NCBI RefSeq assembly: GCF_036408855.1
Contig: NZ_JAZGJQ010000010.1
Location: 7,973-71,972, forward strand
Direction: 5' to 3'
Source of the DNA: Olsenella_K absiana
GTDB lineage: Bacteria > Actinomycetota > Coriobacteriia > Coriobacteriales > Atopobiaceae
DNA: 64,000 nt
Part shown: one piece after another, positions 12,201 through 20,994 of the stretch
Layout of the letters: every line of letters starts with the position of its first letter
Position numbering within the stretch: position 1 is the first letter of the stretch
Program-made: the position numbers and the translations under genes
The notes under the pieces: generated by a model
Database searches by the model: none
Seen by the model: only the letters and a program-made list of their open reading frames with translations
Told to the model about the DNA's origin: nothing

Positions 12201-14129
12201 ATGAACATCGACTTCCGCCTTGCGAACGTCCTTCTCGACGAGGGCGACCACAGCGCCTCCAACCCCGACCTCTACTGGCACCGCACCCAGGTGCCCCTGA
12301 GGAGCGCGGAGGGCACCTGCGCCCTGGGCGCCACCTCCATGGGCGTGCGCTACGACTTCGCGACCTACTTCAACGCCCTCTCGACCATCAAGTGGCGCCG
12401 CTACACCGTGGTCGACAACGTCTGGCTCCACCTCAGGGCCAAGGGCGACTTCACCCTCACCCTCGTGGGCATCACGGAGAACCAGCCCTTCATCAGGGTC
12501 GACGTGGGGGCGAACACGGACTTCTCGCTCGCCCTCGAGGACGTGGACGAGCTGGGCGAGCCGGGCAGGACCCGCCTGCTCACGAGGTCCTTCTCCTCTG
12601 ACGTCCTCTCCGACGTGGACGTGGAGTTCCCCTCGATCGCAGACGACCTCGTGGCCTTCGAGCTCGTCTGCGGCTCCGAGGTTCAGATCGCGGAGGCCTA
12701 CTACTACACCAAGGTCGACGAGTCGCTCGTCCGCCCCGTGGAGCTCGCCGTCGCCACGACGACCTTCAGGAAGGAGGACTACATCCTCCCCAACGTGGAG
12801 CTCCTGCGCCACCAGGTGGGGGAGTGCGACGAGCCCATCGCCGACCACTTCACCCTGCACGTGATCGACAACGGGCGCACGCTCGACGCCGAAGGGCTCA
12901 CCGGCGGCTGCGTCCGCGTCCACCCCAACCCCAACGTGGGCGGCTCCGGCGGCTTCGCGCGCGGCATGATCGAGGCCATGGAGCAGACGCCCAGGGCCAC
13001 CCACGTCGTGCTCCTCGACGACGACGTGGAGATGTCGGCCGAGAGCTTCAAGCGCACGTACAACCTGCTCAGCCTCGTCAAGGACGCCTACAGGAGCGCC
13101 TTCGTCTCCGGTGCGATGCTCTCGCTCGAGCAGCAGAACCTCTTCCACGAGGACATCGGGCAGGTTACCGGCGACGGGTTCTACGCGCCGGCGAAGCGCG
13201 CCCACCGGCTGGACTCCCTGAAGGGCGTCGTCGGCGTGGAGACCGAGAACCTGCCGTTCGCGGAGAAGCGCGAGCGCTATGCGGGCTGGTGGTTCTGCTG
13301 CGTGCCCGTCGAGAACATCGAGCGCCACGGCCTGCCGCTTCCGCTCTTCGTGCGCGGCGACGACACGGAGTACGCCGCCCGCTGCCACGCGAAGATCATG
13401 ACCATGAACGGGATCTCCGTCTGGCACATGACCTTCGGCTCCAAGTTCCGCGCGAGCGTCGACCGCTACCAGGTGCTCAGGAACTCGCTGATCGGCCAGG
13501 CGACCACGGGCGTCTACGCAGACCACGACTTCGCGAAGGTCGTGAGGGTGCTGTTCGGCTACGACCTCAAGACCTTCTACTACGAGGGCTGCGAGCTCAC
13601 GATCCGCGCGGTCCGCGACTTCCTGCGCGGGCCGGAGTACCTGAAGCGGGTGGACGGCGCCGCCCTCATGAAGGAGAACTCCCAGAAGAACGAGAAGCTC
13701 GTGCGGATCGAGGACATGGACCCGAGCATCCTCGAGGACGTCGAGGTGAGCAGGGAGGAACTCGGCGACATCCAGCGCCGCAACCTCGCCGAGCGCGCCT
13801 TCGACTACCTGACCCTCAACGGGCACAGGCTGCCCGACCCCCTGCTCACCGACGAGATCGGGGTCATCCCCTTCACGGGCTACTACCCCAACTACATCCG
13901 GAACAGGACGCGCCTGCTCGTGGTCTCCGCTGACCTGCACGAGGGCGTCTACCGCGAGATGGACCGCTCGCGCTCCGAGGCGCTCGAGCGCGAGTTCGAG
14001 TCCGTGCTCGCCGAGCTCAGGCGCGAGCACGACAGGGTGTACGCCGAGTGGGCCGCGTCTGCCGCCGAGCTGACCTCAGTCGCGTTCTGGAAGGACTACC
14101 TCAGGAGGATGGCCGCGCCCGAGGCGTAG
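12201..14129 (+). CDS. glfT2: GlfT2-like galactofuranosyltransferase
   Basis: 642 residues, the size of mycobacterial GlfT2. An N-terminal beta-sandwich of about 180 residues is followed by the GT-A domain: VATTTFRKEDYI, the conserved NPNVGGSGGFARG near 242-254, the DDDVEM metal site near 273-278, and WHMTFGSKF, which supplies the histidine known to bind metal in GlfT2. A C-terminal helical region follows. GlfT2 polymerises UDP-galactofuranose into galactan, so the module probably makes a galactofuranose-containing cell-wall polymer. The donor is inferred from family only; no UDP-galactopyranose mutase is in the window. ACAGGAG precedes the ATG. Confidence 0.85.
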   Translation: MNIDFRLANVLLDEGDHSASNPDLYWHRTQVPLRSAEGTCALGATSMGVRYDFATYFNALSTIKWRRYTVVDNVWLHLRAKGDFTLTLVGITENQPFIRVDVGANTDFSLALEDVDELGEPGRTRLLTRSFSSDVLSDVDVEFPSIADDLVAFELVCGSEVQIAEAYYYTKVDESLVRPVELAVATTTFRKEDYILPNVELLRHQVGECDEPIADHFTLHVIDNGRTLDAEGLTGGCVRVHPNPNVGGSGGFARGMIEAMEQTPRATHVVLLDDDVEMSAESFKRTYNLLSLVKDAYRSAFVSGAMLSLEQQNLFHEDIGQVTGDGFYAPAKRAHRLDSLKGVVGVETENLPFAEKRERYAGWWFCCVPVENIERHGLPLPLFVRGDDTEYAARCHAKIMTMNGISVWHMTFGSKFRASVDRYQVLRNSLIGQATTGVYADHDFAKVVRVLFGYDLKTFYYEGCELTIRAVRDFLRGPEYLKRVDGAALMKENSQKNEKLVRIEDMDPSILEDVEVSREELGDIQRRNLAERAFDYLTLNGHRLPDPLLTDEIGVIPFTGYYPNYIRNRTRLLVVSADLHEGVYREMDRSRSEALEREFESVLAELRREHDRVYAEWAASAAELTSVAFWKDYLRRMAAPEA

Positions 14130-14153
14130 GGGAAGATGCATGCGTGTTTATTG

Positions 14154-14184
14154 CGAGGGGCGCGGCAGGCAGCCGCGTCCCTCG
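14154..14184 (+). terminator. Strong hairpin between the polysaccharide and pyrimidine operons
   Basis: CGAGGG-CGCGGC pairs with GCCGCG-CCCTCG around a five-base loop, 24 bases after the glfT2 stop. There is no T tract, so it is either a weak terminator or an RNA-stabilising stem. Position suggests transcription ends here. Confidence 0.45.
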
Positions 14185-14196
14185 TGTATAGTGGGT

Positions 14197-14311
14197 GAGA
14201 CCTTTAAGCGTGGTACGAGATGCCCGCAAGGCTCAGGGCCCAAGGACCCATGGACATATGCCTTACCTGGGGATGCTCGCGCCGCGTGTCGGTGGGGCGT
14301 CTCTTTTTTTT
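14197..14311 (+). promoter_or_regulatory. PyrR-type attenuator of the pyr operon
   Basis: The leader has GAGACCTTTAAGC, then a small hairpin GCCCGCAAGGC of the kind PyrR binds. A large terminator hairpin follows, base-paired by GGATGC and GCGTCT with an inner CGCCG/CGGTG stem, ending in eight T residues. GAGATGCC at 14217-14224 is complementary to the right arm of that terminator (GGCGTCTC), so an antiterminator can form instead. The geometry fits UMP-dependent PyrR attenuation as known in Bacillus. It lies directly upstream of pyrR. Confidence 0.75.
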
Positions 14312-14323
14312 GGAAGGAGTCCT

Positions 14324-14920
14324 ATGGAAGAGTTCAAGCCCAAGGCCGTCGTCATGGACGACAAGGCCATGAGGCGCGCGCTCACGCGCATCGCCCACGA
14401 GATCGTGGAGCACAACGAGGGCGCCGAGCACATGGGCCTGGTCGGCGTGGTGCGCCGCGGGGTGCCGCTGGCCAACATCCTCGCCTGCGAGATCGAGGAG
14501 ATCGAGGGGATCAAGCCGCCCGTGGGCAGGCTCGACATCTCCTTCTACCGCGACGACGTGATGCGCCAGATCTCTCCGGTCCTGCACGCGACCGACATCC
14601 CGTTCGAGGTCGAGGGCACCAACATCATCCTGGTGGACGACGTGCTCTACACCGGGCGCACGGTGCGCTCCGCCCTGGACGCCCTCATGGACTTCGGCCG
14701 GCCCAGGACCGTGCAGCTCGCCGTCATGGTCGACCGCGGCCACCGCGAGCTCCCCATCAGGGCGGACTACGTCGGCAAGAACGTGCCGAGCTCCCACGAG
14801 GAGAGCGTCCGCGTGAAGATGGCCGACTTCGACGGCTACAACGCCGTGGAGATCTGGGACGTGGAGTGCGAGCGGGCGGCGAAGGCCGCCGCAAGGCAGA
14901 AGGCGGGAGGCAGGGACTAG
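14324..14920 (+). CDS. pyrR: Bifunctional pyr operon regulator / uracil phosphoribosyltransferase PyrR
   Basis: 198 residues, slightly longer than the usual 180. The PRPP-binding loop is visible as IILVDDVLYTGRTVRSALD. The N-terminal VGVVRRGVPLA and the DISFYRDD segment are typical of PyrR. The protein binds the leader RNA with UMP/UTP to promote termination, and in many species also makes UMP from uracil and PRPP. The ATG follows GGAAGGAG immediately after the T tract of the attenuator, so its own expression is autoregulated. It is first of six overlapping or nearly overlapping pyr genes. Confidence 0.95.
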   Translation: MEEFKPKAVVMDDKAMRRALTRIAHEIVEHNEGAEHMGLVGVVRRGVPLANILACEIEEIEGIKPPVGRLDISFYRDDVMRQISPVLHATDIPFEVEGTNIILVDDVLYTGRTVRSALDALMDFGRPRTVQLAVMVDRGHRELPIRADYVGKNVPSSHEESVRVKMADFDGYNAVEIWDVECERAAKAAARQKAGGRD

Positions 14921-14921
14921 C

Positions 14922-15857
14922 ATGCTGAGCGTAAGGAACCTGATAGACACGACCAGCCTCACGGCGGACGACATCACCCAGATCCTCGACACGGCGCGCT
15001 CCTTCGCCGAGGTCAACAGCAGGGCGATCAAGAAGGTCCCCGCGCTGCGCGGCCGCACCATCGTGAACCTCTTCCTCGAGCCGTCCACGCGCACGCGCAG
15101 CTCCTTCGAGCTGGCCGAGAAGCGCCTCTCCGCGGACTCCCTCAACATGAGCGGCTCCACCTCCTCGGTCGTGAAGGGCGAGAGCCTCGCCGACACGATC
15201 CAGACCATCGCCGCCATGAACGTCGACATGTTCGTCTGCCGCGCGCGCCTGGCGGGCACGCCCTACCTCATCACCCAGAACACCGACGCCGTGGTGGTCA
15301 ACGCCGGCGACGGAAAGCACCAGCACCCCACCCAGGCCCTTCTCGACCTCTTCACCATCCGCGAGAACTTCGGCCACCTCGACGGGCTCAAGGTCGCCAT
15401 CGTCGGCGACCTCGACCACAGCCGCGTCGTGGGGTCGCTCGCGCCCGCCCTCAAGACCATGGGCGCCGACGTCACCTTCGTGGGGCCCCCGACCTTCCAG
15501 GTCTCCGACCCCAGCTGGTACGGCGTGACGCAGACCGCCGACCTCGACTCCGTGCTGCCCGAGATGGACGTGGTCTACATGCTGCGCGTCCAGCTCGAGC
15601 GCATGGAGGGGGCGGTGATCCCCTCCAAGAGGGAGTACAACCGGCTCTACGGCCTCGACGAGCGCCGCGCCTCCCTCATGAAGCCCGAGGCCATCGTGTG
15701 CCACCCCGGCCCGATGAACCGCGGCATGGAGATCAACACCGAGGTGGCCGACGGCCCGCGCGCGCGGATCCTCGACCAGGTCAACGCCGGCGTCGCCGTG
15801 CGCATGGCCGCGATGTACCTGCTTCTGGGAGGAGAGAACAATGGCATTTCTGCTTAG
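14922..15857 (+). CDS. pyrB: Aspartate carbamoyltransferase catalytic subunit
   Basis: 311 residues. It condenses carbamoyl phosphate with aspartate to carbamoyl-aspartate, the committed step of UMP synthesis. The carbamoyl-phosphate loop STRTRSSFE near 55-63 and HPTQALLD near 130 are both present, as is HPGPMNRG near the end. No pyrI regulatory subunit is nearby, so it probably works as a trimer without allosteric chains, with control through PyrR. The ATG lies one base after the pyrR stop, and the 3' end overlaps pyrC by 17 bases. Confidence 0.95.
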   Translation: MLSVRNLIDTTSLTADDITQILDTARSFAEVNSRAIKKVPALRGRTIVNLFLEPSTRTRSSFELAEKRLSADSLNMSGSTSSVVKGESLADTIQTIAAMNVDMFVCRARLAGTPYLITQNTDAVVVNAGDGKHQHPTQALLDLFTIRENFGHLDGLKVAIVGDLDHSRVVGSLAPALKTMGADVTFVGPPTFQVSDPSWYGVTQTADLDSVLPEMDVVYMLRVQLERMEGAVIPSKREYNRLYGLDERRASLMKPEAIVCHPGPMNRGMEINTEVADGPRARILDQVNAGVAVRMAAMYLLLGGENNGISA

Positions 15858-17136
15858 GGGCGCCCACGTCGTCGACCCGCAGCTCGGCTGCGACCAGGTG
15901 CTCGACGTCCTAGTCGACGGGAAGTCGATCGCGGCCGTGGGCGAGGGCCTCCAGGCCCCCGAGGGTGCCGAGGTCATCGAGGCCGCCGGCAAGTACCTCG
16001 TCCCCGGCCTCGTGGACATGCACGTCCACTTCCGCGACCCCGGCTTCGAGTACAAGGAGACCATCTACACCGGCGCCCGCGCGGCCACCAAGGGCGGCTT
16101 CTCCGACGTCGCGACCATGCCCAACACCAGCCCCGTGACGGACACCGGCACCGGCATCCGCTACCAGATCGACCGCGCCCGCCACGCCAACCTCGTCTAC
16201 GTGCACCCCATCGGGGCGCTCACCAAGGGCGAGAAGGGCGAGGAGCTCGCGGAGATCGGCGACATGCTCGTCGAGGGCGCCTGCGCCTTCTCCGACGACG
16301 GCCACGGCGTGCAGAGCGCCGGCATGATGCGCACCTGCATGGCCTACGTCTCGCAGTTCGGCCGCGCCGTCCTCGCGCACTGCGAGGTGGAGTCGCTCAC
16401 CAACCACGGCGTCGTGAACGAGGGCCGCGCGAGCACGCGGCTCGGCATGTTCGGCTGGCCGGCGCTCGGCGAGGAGCTCGAGATCCAGCGCGACATCGAC
16501 CTCGCCCGCCTGACCGGCTGCGAGCTGCACGTGTGCCACATCTCCACGGCGCGCGGCCTCGAGCTCGTGAGGGCCGCCAAAGCCGAGGGGCTGCCGGTCA
16601 CCTGCGAGGTCACGCCGCACCACCTCTTCCTCACCGAGGAGAACATCACCGAGAGCTACAACACCAACCTCAAGATGAACCCGCCTCTGCGCACCGCCGC
16701 CGACGCCGCGGCCCTGAGGGAGGGCGTCTGCGACGGCTCCATCGACTGCGTCGTGACCGACCACGCGCCGCACGCCGCCCACGAGAAGGAGTGCGAGTTC
16801 GAGATCGCCTCCTTCGGCACGGTCGGCCTGGAGTGCTCGCTGCCGCTCATGCTCAACAACCTCGTGCGCAAGGGCCACATGAGCTGGCAGGCCCTCGTTG
16901 AGGTCATGGCCGTCAACCCCAGGAGGGTCCTGCACCTCGAGCCGGTGAGGGTGGAGGCGGGCTCGGCGGCCAACCTCACGCTCATCGACCCGGAGCGCCA
17001 GGTCAAGGTCACCCCGGACTTCATCGAGAGCAAGTCCAAGAACTGCGCCTTCCTGGGCATGACGCTGACCGGCTGCGCGACCGACGTCTTCGTCGAGGGG
17101 AAGCACACCCTCGTCGACGGCGAAGTCGCCTGGTAG
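15841..17136 (+). CDS. pyrC: Dihydroorotase
   Basis: 431 residues, class I size. It cyclises carbamoyl-aspartate to dihydroorotate at a zinc centre. HVHFRDPG near 61-68 gives the first two metal histidines, later ligands are in HCEVES and HISTARG, and the catalytic aspartate is in TDHAPHA. It starts inside pyrB with GGGAGGAG just upstream, so translation is coupled. The motif set marks an active enzyme rather than an inactive dihydroorotase-like PyrX. Confidence 0.95.
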   Translation: MAFLLRGAHVVDPQLGCDQVLDVLVDGKSIAAVGEGLQAPEGAEVIEAAGKYLVPGLVDMHVHFRDPGFEYKETIYTGARAATKGGFSDVATMPNTSPVTDTGTGIRYQIDRARHANLVYVHPIGALTKGEKGEELAEIGDMLVEGACAFSDDGHGVQSAGMMRTCMAYVSQFGRAVLAHCEVESLTNHGVVNEGRASTRLGMFGWPALGEELEIQRDIDLARLTGCELHVCHISTARGLELVRAAKAEGLPVTCEVTPHHLFLTEENITESYNTNLKMNPPLRTAADAAALREGVCDGSIDCVVTDHAPHAAHEKECEFEIASFGTVGLECSLPLMLNNLVRKGHMSWQALVEVMAVNPRRVLHLEPVRVEAGSAANLTLIDPERQVKVTPDFIESKSKNCAFLGMTLTGCATDVFVEGKHTLVDGEVAW

Positions 17137-17145
17137 GCGGTCGTG

Positions 17146-17955
17146 ATGACTCCGGAGTCCAAGGCGTGCGCCTTCGACTACGTGGTGCGCGAGGTCGCGC
17201 CCGTGGCCGAGGGCGTCCACCGCATGGTCATGGGGGTGCCCGCCGAGCTCGCGGGCGCCCTCGCGCCCGGCATGTTCGTGAACGTGGAGGTCCCGCACAA
17301 CCCCGCCCACCTCACGCGCGTCCCGCTCTCCTTCGCGAGCGCGGACGCCGCTGCGGGCGAGCTGGAGCTCGTCTTCGCCGCCGTCGGCGACGCCACGAGG
17401 AGGCTCGCCGCCCTGCGCCCCGGCGAGGGCGCCACCGTCCTGGGCCCGCTCGGCAACGGCTGGTGGCTCCCCGAGGGCGCGGGTGCGGGCTCGCGCGTCG
17501 TCGTGGTGGCCGGCGGCGTGGGGCTTCCCCCCGTCGTCGCCGCGGCGCGCATGGCGCGCTCGGCCGGCTGCGCGGTAGATGCCGTCGTGGGCGCCCAGAG
17601 CGCCTCGCGGCTGTGGCGGGGCGGCGTGGACGAGCTCGAGCGGCTCGGCTGCTCCGTCACCGTGACGACCGACGACGGCACGTGCGGCCTGCGCGGCTTC
17701 ACCACCGACGCTCTTCTCGGCCTTATGGGCGAGCACGCCTATGCGGCCTGTCTGACCTGCGGCCCCAACGTGATGATGGCGGGCGTCGCGAGGATCGCGC
17801 GCGAGGGCGGCACCTTCTGCGAGGCGTCGCTCGAGCGGATGATGACCTGCGGCTTTGGGGCGTGCAGCACCTGCAACGTCGCGCTCGCGCGCGGCGGCTA
17901 CGCGTCGTGCTGCATGGACGGCCCCGTGTTCGACGCCGAGGAGGTGGCTTGGTGA
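17146..17955 (+). CDS. pyrK: Dihydroorotate dehydrogenase electron transfer subunit PyrK
   Basis: 269 residues. It carries FAD and a 2Fe-2S cluster and passes electrons from PyrD to NAD. The flavin-binding TRVPLSFAS and the LGPLGNGW and GGVGLPPVVAAAR nucleotide motifs are visible. The cysteine set CGFGACSTC...C near the C-terminus holds the cluster. A GTG one codon earlier is an equally possible start. Its presence defines the next gene as a class 1B dehydrogenase. It overlaps pyrD by one base. Confidence 0.95.
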   Translation: MTPESKACAFDYVVREVAPVAEGVHRMVMGVPAELAGALAPGMFVNVEVPHNPAHLTRVPLSFASADAAAGELELVFAAVGDATRRLAALRPGEGATVLGPLGNGWWLPEGAGAGSRVVVVAGGVGLPPVVAAARMARSAGCAVDAVVGAQSASRLWRGGVDELERLGCSVTVTTDDGTCGLRGFTTDALLGLMGEHAYAACLTCGPNVMMAGVARIAREGGTFCEASLERMMTCGFGACSTCNVALARGGYASCCMDGPVFDAEEVAW

Positions 17956-18878
17956 TGTCATCGGTCAGCATGGCCGTCGACCTCGGAGGCATACACATGG
18001 ACAACCCCGTCTGCACGGCCTCGGGTACCTTCGGCAACGGCTGGCAGTTCGAGGGGTTCTACGACGTCTCCGAGCTGGGGGCGATCACCTGCAAGGGCGT
18101 CTCGGCCGAGCCCTGGGAGGGAAACCCCGCCCCCCGCATGGCGGAGCTCCCCTCCGCGGTGATGAACTCCGTTGGGCTCCAGAACCCGGGGGTGCGAGCC
18201 TTCGTGCGCGACTACGGCGACTACCTCGCCGGGCTCTCGGCCAGGGGCTGCAAGGTCATCTGCCAGGTGGCGGGCCACTCCGTGGAGGAGTACGTGCGCG
18301 CCCTCGACCTCTTCGAGGAGCTCGCGCCCTTCGCGGCCGGCTTCGAGCTCAACATCAGCTGCCCCAACATCGCCAAGGGTGGCTCGGCCATGGGCTCCAC
18401 GCCCGCGGGCGCGGCCGAGGTCACCCGCGCGTGCCGCCCGCACACGAGCCGACCGCTGCTCGTGAAGCTCGCCCCCACCAACGTGGGCGAGATCGCGCGC
18501 GCCGTGGAGGCGGAGGGCGCGGACGCCCTGACGCTGATCAACACCATCCCGGGGATGGCGATCGACGTGCGCACTCGCAGGAGCCGGGTCTCTCGCCCCA
18601 CGGCCGGCGTCTCCGGGCCCGCGATCCACGCGATCGCGGTGCGCATGGTGTGGGAGGCCGCCCGCGCGGTCTCCATCCCCATCAACGGGGTCGGCGGCGT
18701 CGCGAGCGGCGAGGACGCCGCCGAGTTCATCCTCGCCGGCGCGACGGCGGTCTCCGTCGGGACGGCGAACCTCTACGACCCCATGGCGGCCCCGCGCGTC
18801 CTGCGCGAGCTCGAGCAGTGGGCCGAGGGGCAGGGGGTCACGGACATCAACGAGCTGATTGGAGCCTTCGAATGCTGA
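17955..18878 (+). CDS. pyrD: Dihydroorotate dehydrogenase, class 1B catalytic subunit
   Basis: 307 residues. An FMN TIM-barrel oxidising dihydroorotate to orotate. NPVCTASGTFGNG lies near the N-terminus, ELNISCPNIAKGG carries the catalytic cysteine of class 1 enzymes, and VKLAPTNVGEI and INGVGGVASGEDA are FMN-phosphate regions. The catalytic cysteine plus the adjoining pyrK indicate an NAD-linked PyrD2-K2 complex in the cytosol. It starts in the overlapping TGATG of pyrK and overlaps pyrF by seven bases. Confidence 0.95.
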   Translation: MSSVSMAVDLGGIHMDNPVCTASGTFGNGWQFEGFYDVSELGAITCKGVSAEPWEGNPAPRMAELPSAVMNSVGLQNPGVRAFVRDYGDYLAGLSARGCKVICQVAGHSVEEYVRALDLFEELAPFAAGFELNISCPNIAKGGSAMGSTPAGAAEVTRACRPHTSRPLLVKLAPTNVGEIARAVEAEGADALTLINTIPGMAIDVRTRRSRVSRPTAGVSGPAIHAIAVRMVWEAARAVSIPINGVGGVASGEDAAEFILAGATAVSVGTANLYDPMAAPRVLRELEQWAEGQGVTDINELIGAFEC

Positions 18879-19597
18879 GCGAAGAGCAGGCCCGCGACGC
18901 CGTCATCGTCGCGCTGGACATGGGCCGCGACGAGGCGCTCGCCCTCACGGACAGGCTCGCCGGCAGGGCCCGGTGGGTCAAGGTGGGCATGACGCTGTAC
19001 TACGCGCTCGGGCCGAGCGTCGTCGAGGAGATGCACGCGAGGGGCTACCAGGTCTTTCTCGACCTCAAGCTCCACGACATCCCGTTCCAGGTGGAGGGGG
19101 CCGCTGCGGCGTGCTCGCGCGTCGGGGCGGACATCCTCTCCATCCACGGGCTCGGCGGCTCGGAGATGATCGCCGGTGCCCGCAGGGGCGTCGAGGCGGC
19201 CGCGGCCGAGCGCGCGGGGGAGAGGACGAGGCTCGTCGCCATCTCGGTGCTCACGAGCATGGACCAGGAGGCCCTGGGGGAGGTCGGCGTCGATCGGCCC
19301 GTCGCTACCGAGGTCGAGCGGCTCGCCGGGATGGCCGTGCGCGCCGGGTCCGACGGCATCGTCTGCTCGCCGGTGGAGGCCGCCGGCATGCGCGCCCTTC
19401 TCGGCCCGGACGCCCTGATAGTGACTCCGGGCGTGAGGCCCGCCGGCTCCGCCGTGGGAGACCAGAAGCGCGTCGCCACCCCCTCGGCGGCGATCGCCGC
19501 CGGTGCCTCCAAGCTCGTGGTGGGCCGGCCGATCACGCGCGCGGAGGACCCCGTAGCCGCCTTCGAGGCGATCGTGGGCGAGTTGGTGGGCGCCTAG
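18872..19597 (+). CDS. pyrF: Orotidine 5'-phosphate decarboxylase
   Basis: 241 residues. It decarboxylates OMP to UMP, the last step of the pathway. The DLKLHDIPFQVEGAA catalytic tetrad region lies near 66-80, with the phosphate-binding TPGVRPAGS and VGRPITRAEDP loops at the C-terminus. GGAG lies seven bases before the ATG, which is inside pyrD. pyrE (orotate phosphoribosyltransferase) and carAB are not in the window, so the pathway is completed elsewhere. Confidence 0.95.
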   Translation: MLSEEQARDAVIVALDMGRDEALALTDRLAGRARWVKVGMTLYYALGPSVVEEMHARGYQVFLDLKLHDIPFQVEGAAAACSRVGADILSIHGLGGSEMIAGARRGVEAAAAERAGERTRLVAISVLTSMDQEALGEVGVDRPVATEVERLAGMAVRAGSDGIVCSPVEAAGMRALLGPDALIVTPGVRPAGSAVGDQKRVATPSAAIAAGASKLVVGRPITRAEDPVAAFEAIVGELVGA

Positions 19598-19812
19598 GGC
19601 ACACCCCGCGCCCTCATGTGGATTGCGGGTGTCGCCTCGGGCGTATCGCACCTGCGTCGCTTGTAGAAATCCGAGCATATTGGCACACTAGCTAGGTAAT
19701 ATCGCGTAAAATGCCCAATTGCCTGTGGACCTCCGGCCCGCACACGTCCGAGAGAGTCCGACCAAACCGCAACCACGAAGCACTGCATCAGTAATTGATG
19801 TTTGGAGGAACA

Positions 19813-20121
19813 ATGGCTCTACCCCAGCTCACCGATGAACAGCGCAAGGCCGCCCTTGAGAAGGCCGCCCAGGCCCGCCACGCCCGTGCCGAGCTCCGCG
19901 CCAACATCAAGTCCGGCAAGATCACGCTCGAGGAGGTCCTCGACTCCGACGACCCCATCGCCAACAGGATGAAGGTCTCCGCGCTCATCGAGTCGCTTCC
20001 CGGGTATGGCAAGGCCAAGGCCACCAAGATCATGGACGAGCTCGGCATCTCCGCGAGCCGTCGCGTCAAGGGCCTCGGTGCGCGCCAGCGCGAGCAGCTC
20101 CTCGAGGTGCTTTCGAAGTAG
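19813..20121 (+). CDS. mihF: Integration host factor-like nucleoid protein (actinobacterial mIHF)
   Basis: 102 residues, matching the short actinobacterial mIHF. A basic helical N-terminus (ARAELRANIKSGKITLEEVL) precedes the helix-two-turn-helix region LPGYGKAKATKIMDELGI, which contacts DNA. In actinobacteria this protein compacts DNA and supports phage integration. It is unrelated to the IhfA/B proteins of proteobacteria. GGAGG precedes the ATG. The stop overlaps the gmk start, and this mihF-gmk-rpoZ order is widely conserved in Actinomycetota. Confidence 0.95.
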   Translation: MALPQLTDEQRKAALEKAAQARHARAELRANIKSGKITLEEVLDSDDPIANRMKVSALIESLPGYGKAKATKIMDELGISASRRVKGLGARQREQLLEVLSK

Positions 20122-20714
20122 TGGAACGCACGCCGAGACTGTTCGTCGTGTCCGGTCCGGCTGGCGTCGGGAAGGGCACCCTCGTCTCGAGGGTGAGGGC
20201 CGCCCGTCCCGAGCTCGGCCTGACCGTGTCGGCGACGACGCGAGACCCAAGACCCGGTGAGGTCGACGGGGTCTCGTACCACTTCATGACCGAGGACGAG
20301 TTCCAGTCGCACGTCGACGCGGGCGACTTCCTCGAGTGGGCCCAGGTGCACGACCACCGCTATGGGACGCTCAGGAGCGAGGTCGACCGCTGCCTCGACG
20401 CGGGGCGCTCCGTCGTGCTCGAGATCGACGTGCAGGGCGGGGCCAACGTGAAGAGGCTCTACCCGGACGTGGTCAGGATCTTCATCCTCCCCCCGTCCTG
20501 GGAGGTCCTCGAGAGCCGTCTGCGCGGCCGGGGCACCGAGTCGGAGGACTCCCTCCGGCTGAGGCTCGCCGACGCGCGCAAGGAGCTCGAGCTCGCCCCC
20601 ACCTACGACGTCAGGATCACCAACGACGACCTCGATGCCGCCGCGCGCGAGCTCGCGGAGACCATCGAGTCCCATGAGATTCAGGGAGGTACCACCACCC
20701 ATGTCCATCACTAG
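20121..20714 (+). CDS. gmk: Guanylate kinase
   Basis: 197 residues. It phosphorylates GMP/dGMP to GDP/dGDP. The P-loop SGPAGVGKGTL lies near 11-21, where most members have SGPSGxGKS/GT. TVSATTRDPRPGEVDG binds GMP, and EIDVQGG follows. The start is a GTG overlapping the mihF stop by one base. No separate ribosome site is obvious, so translation is probably coupled. Its 3' end runs 14 bases into rpoZ. Confidence 0.95.
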   Translation: MERTPRLFVVSGPAGVGKGTLVSRVRAARPELGLTVSATTRDPRPGEVDGVSYHFMTEDEFQSHVDAGDFLEWAQVHDHRYGTLRSEVDRCLDAGRSVVLEIDVQGGANVKRLYPDVVRIFILPPSWEVLESRLRGRGTESEDSLRLRLADARKELELAPTYDVRITNDDLDAAARELAETIESHEIQGGTTTHVHH

Positions 20715-20994
20715 CCCCGAGATCGACAGCCTCCTCGAGAAGACCGAGCAGAACCCGTTCCTTCTCTGCGCGATCGCCTCGAAGAGGGCCTGCGACATCA
20801 ACAACATGTTGCGCGGCCAGCACCTCCGCGTCACCGCCATCCAGGAGTTCGACGACATCACCACCGTCGTGTCCGGCGAGGACTCCATCTCCACCGCGAT
20901 GGAGGAGATCGACTCGGGGACCCTGAGCTTCGTGAAGGAAGACTTCGACGAGGACATCAAGGGCTCCAACATCCGCGTCCAGCACAACTCCTGA
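20701..20994 (+). CDS. rpoZ: RNA polymerase omega subunit
   Basis: 97 residues. Omega assists folding and assembly of beta-prime. The hallmark helix NPFLLCAIASKRACDINNML is clear near 18-37. An acidic C-terminal extension follows. CAGGGAGGT lies upstream of the ATG, which is inside gmk. The stop overlaps the thiI start by one base. Confidence 0.92.
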   Translation: MSITSPEIDSLLEKTEQNPFLLCAIASKRACDINNMLRGQHLRVTAIQEFDDITTVVSGEDSISTAMEEIDSGTLSFVKEDFDEDIKGSNIRVQHNS

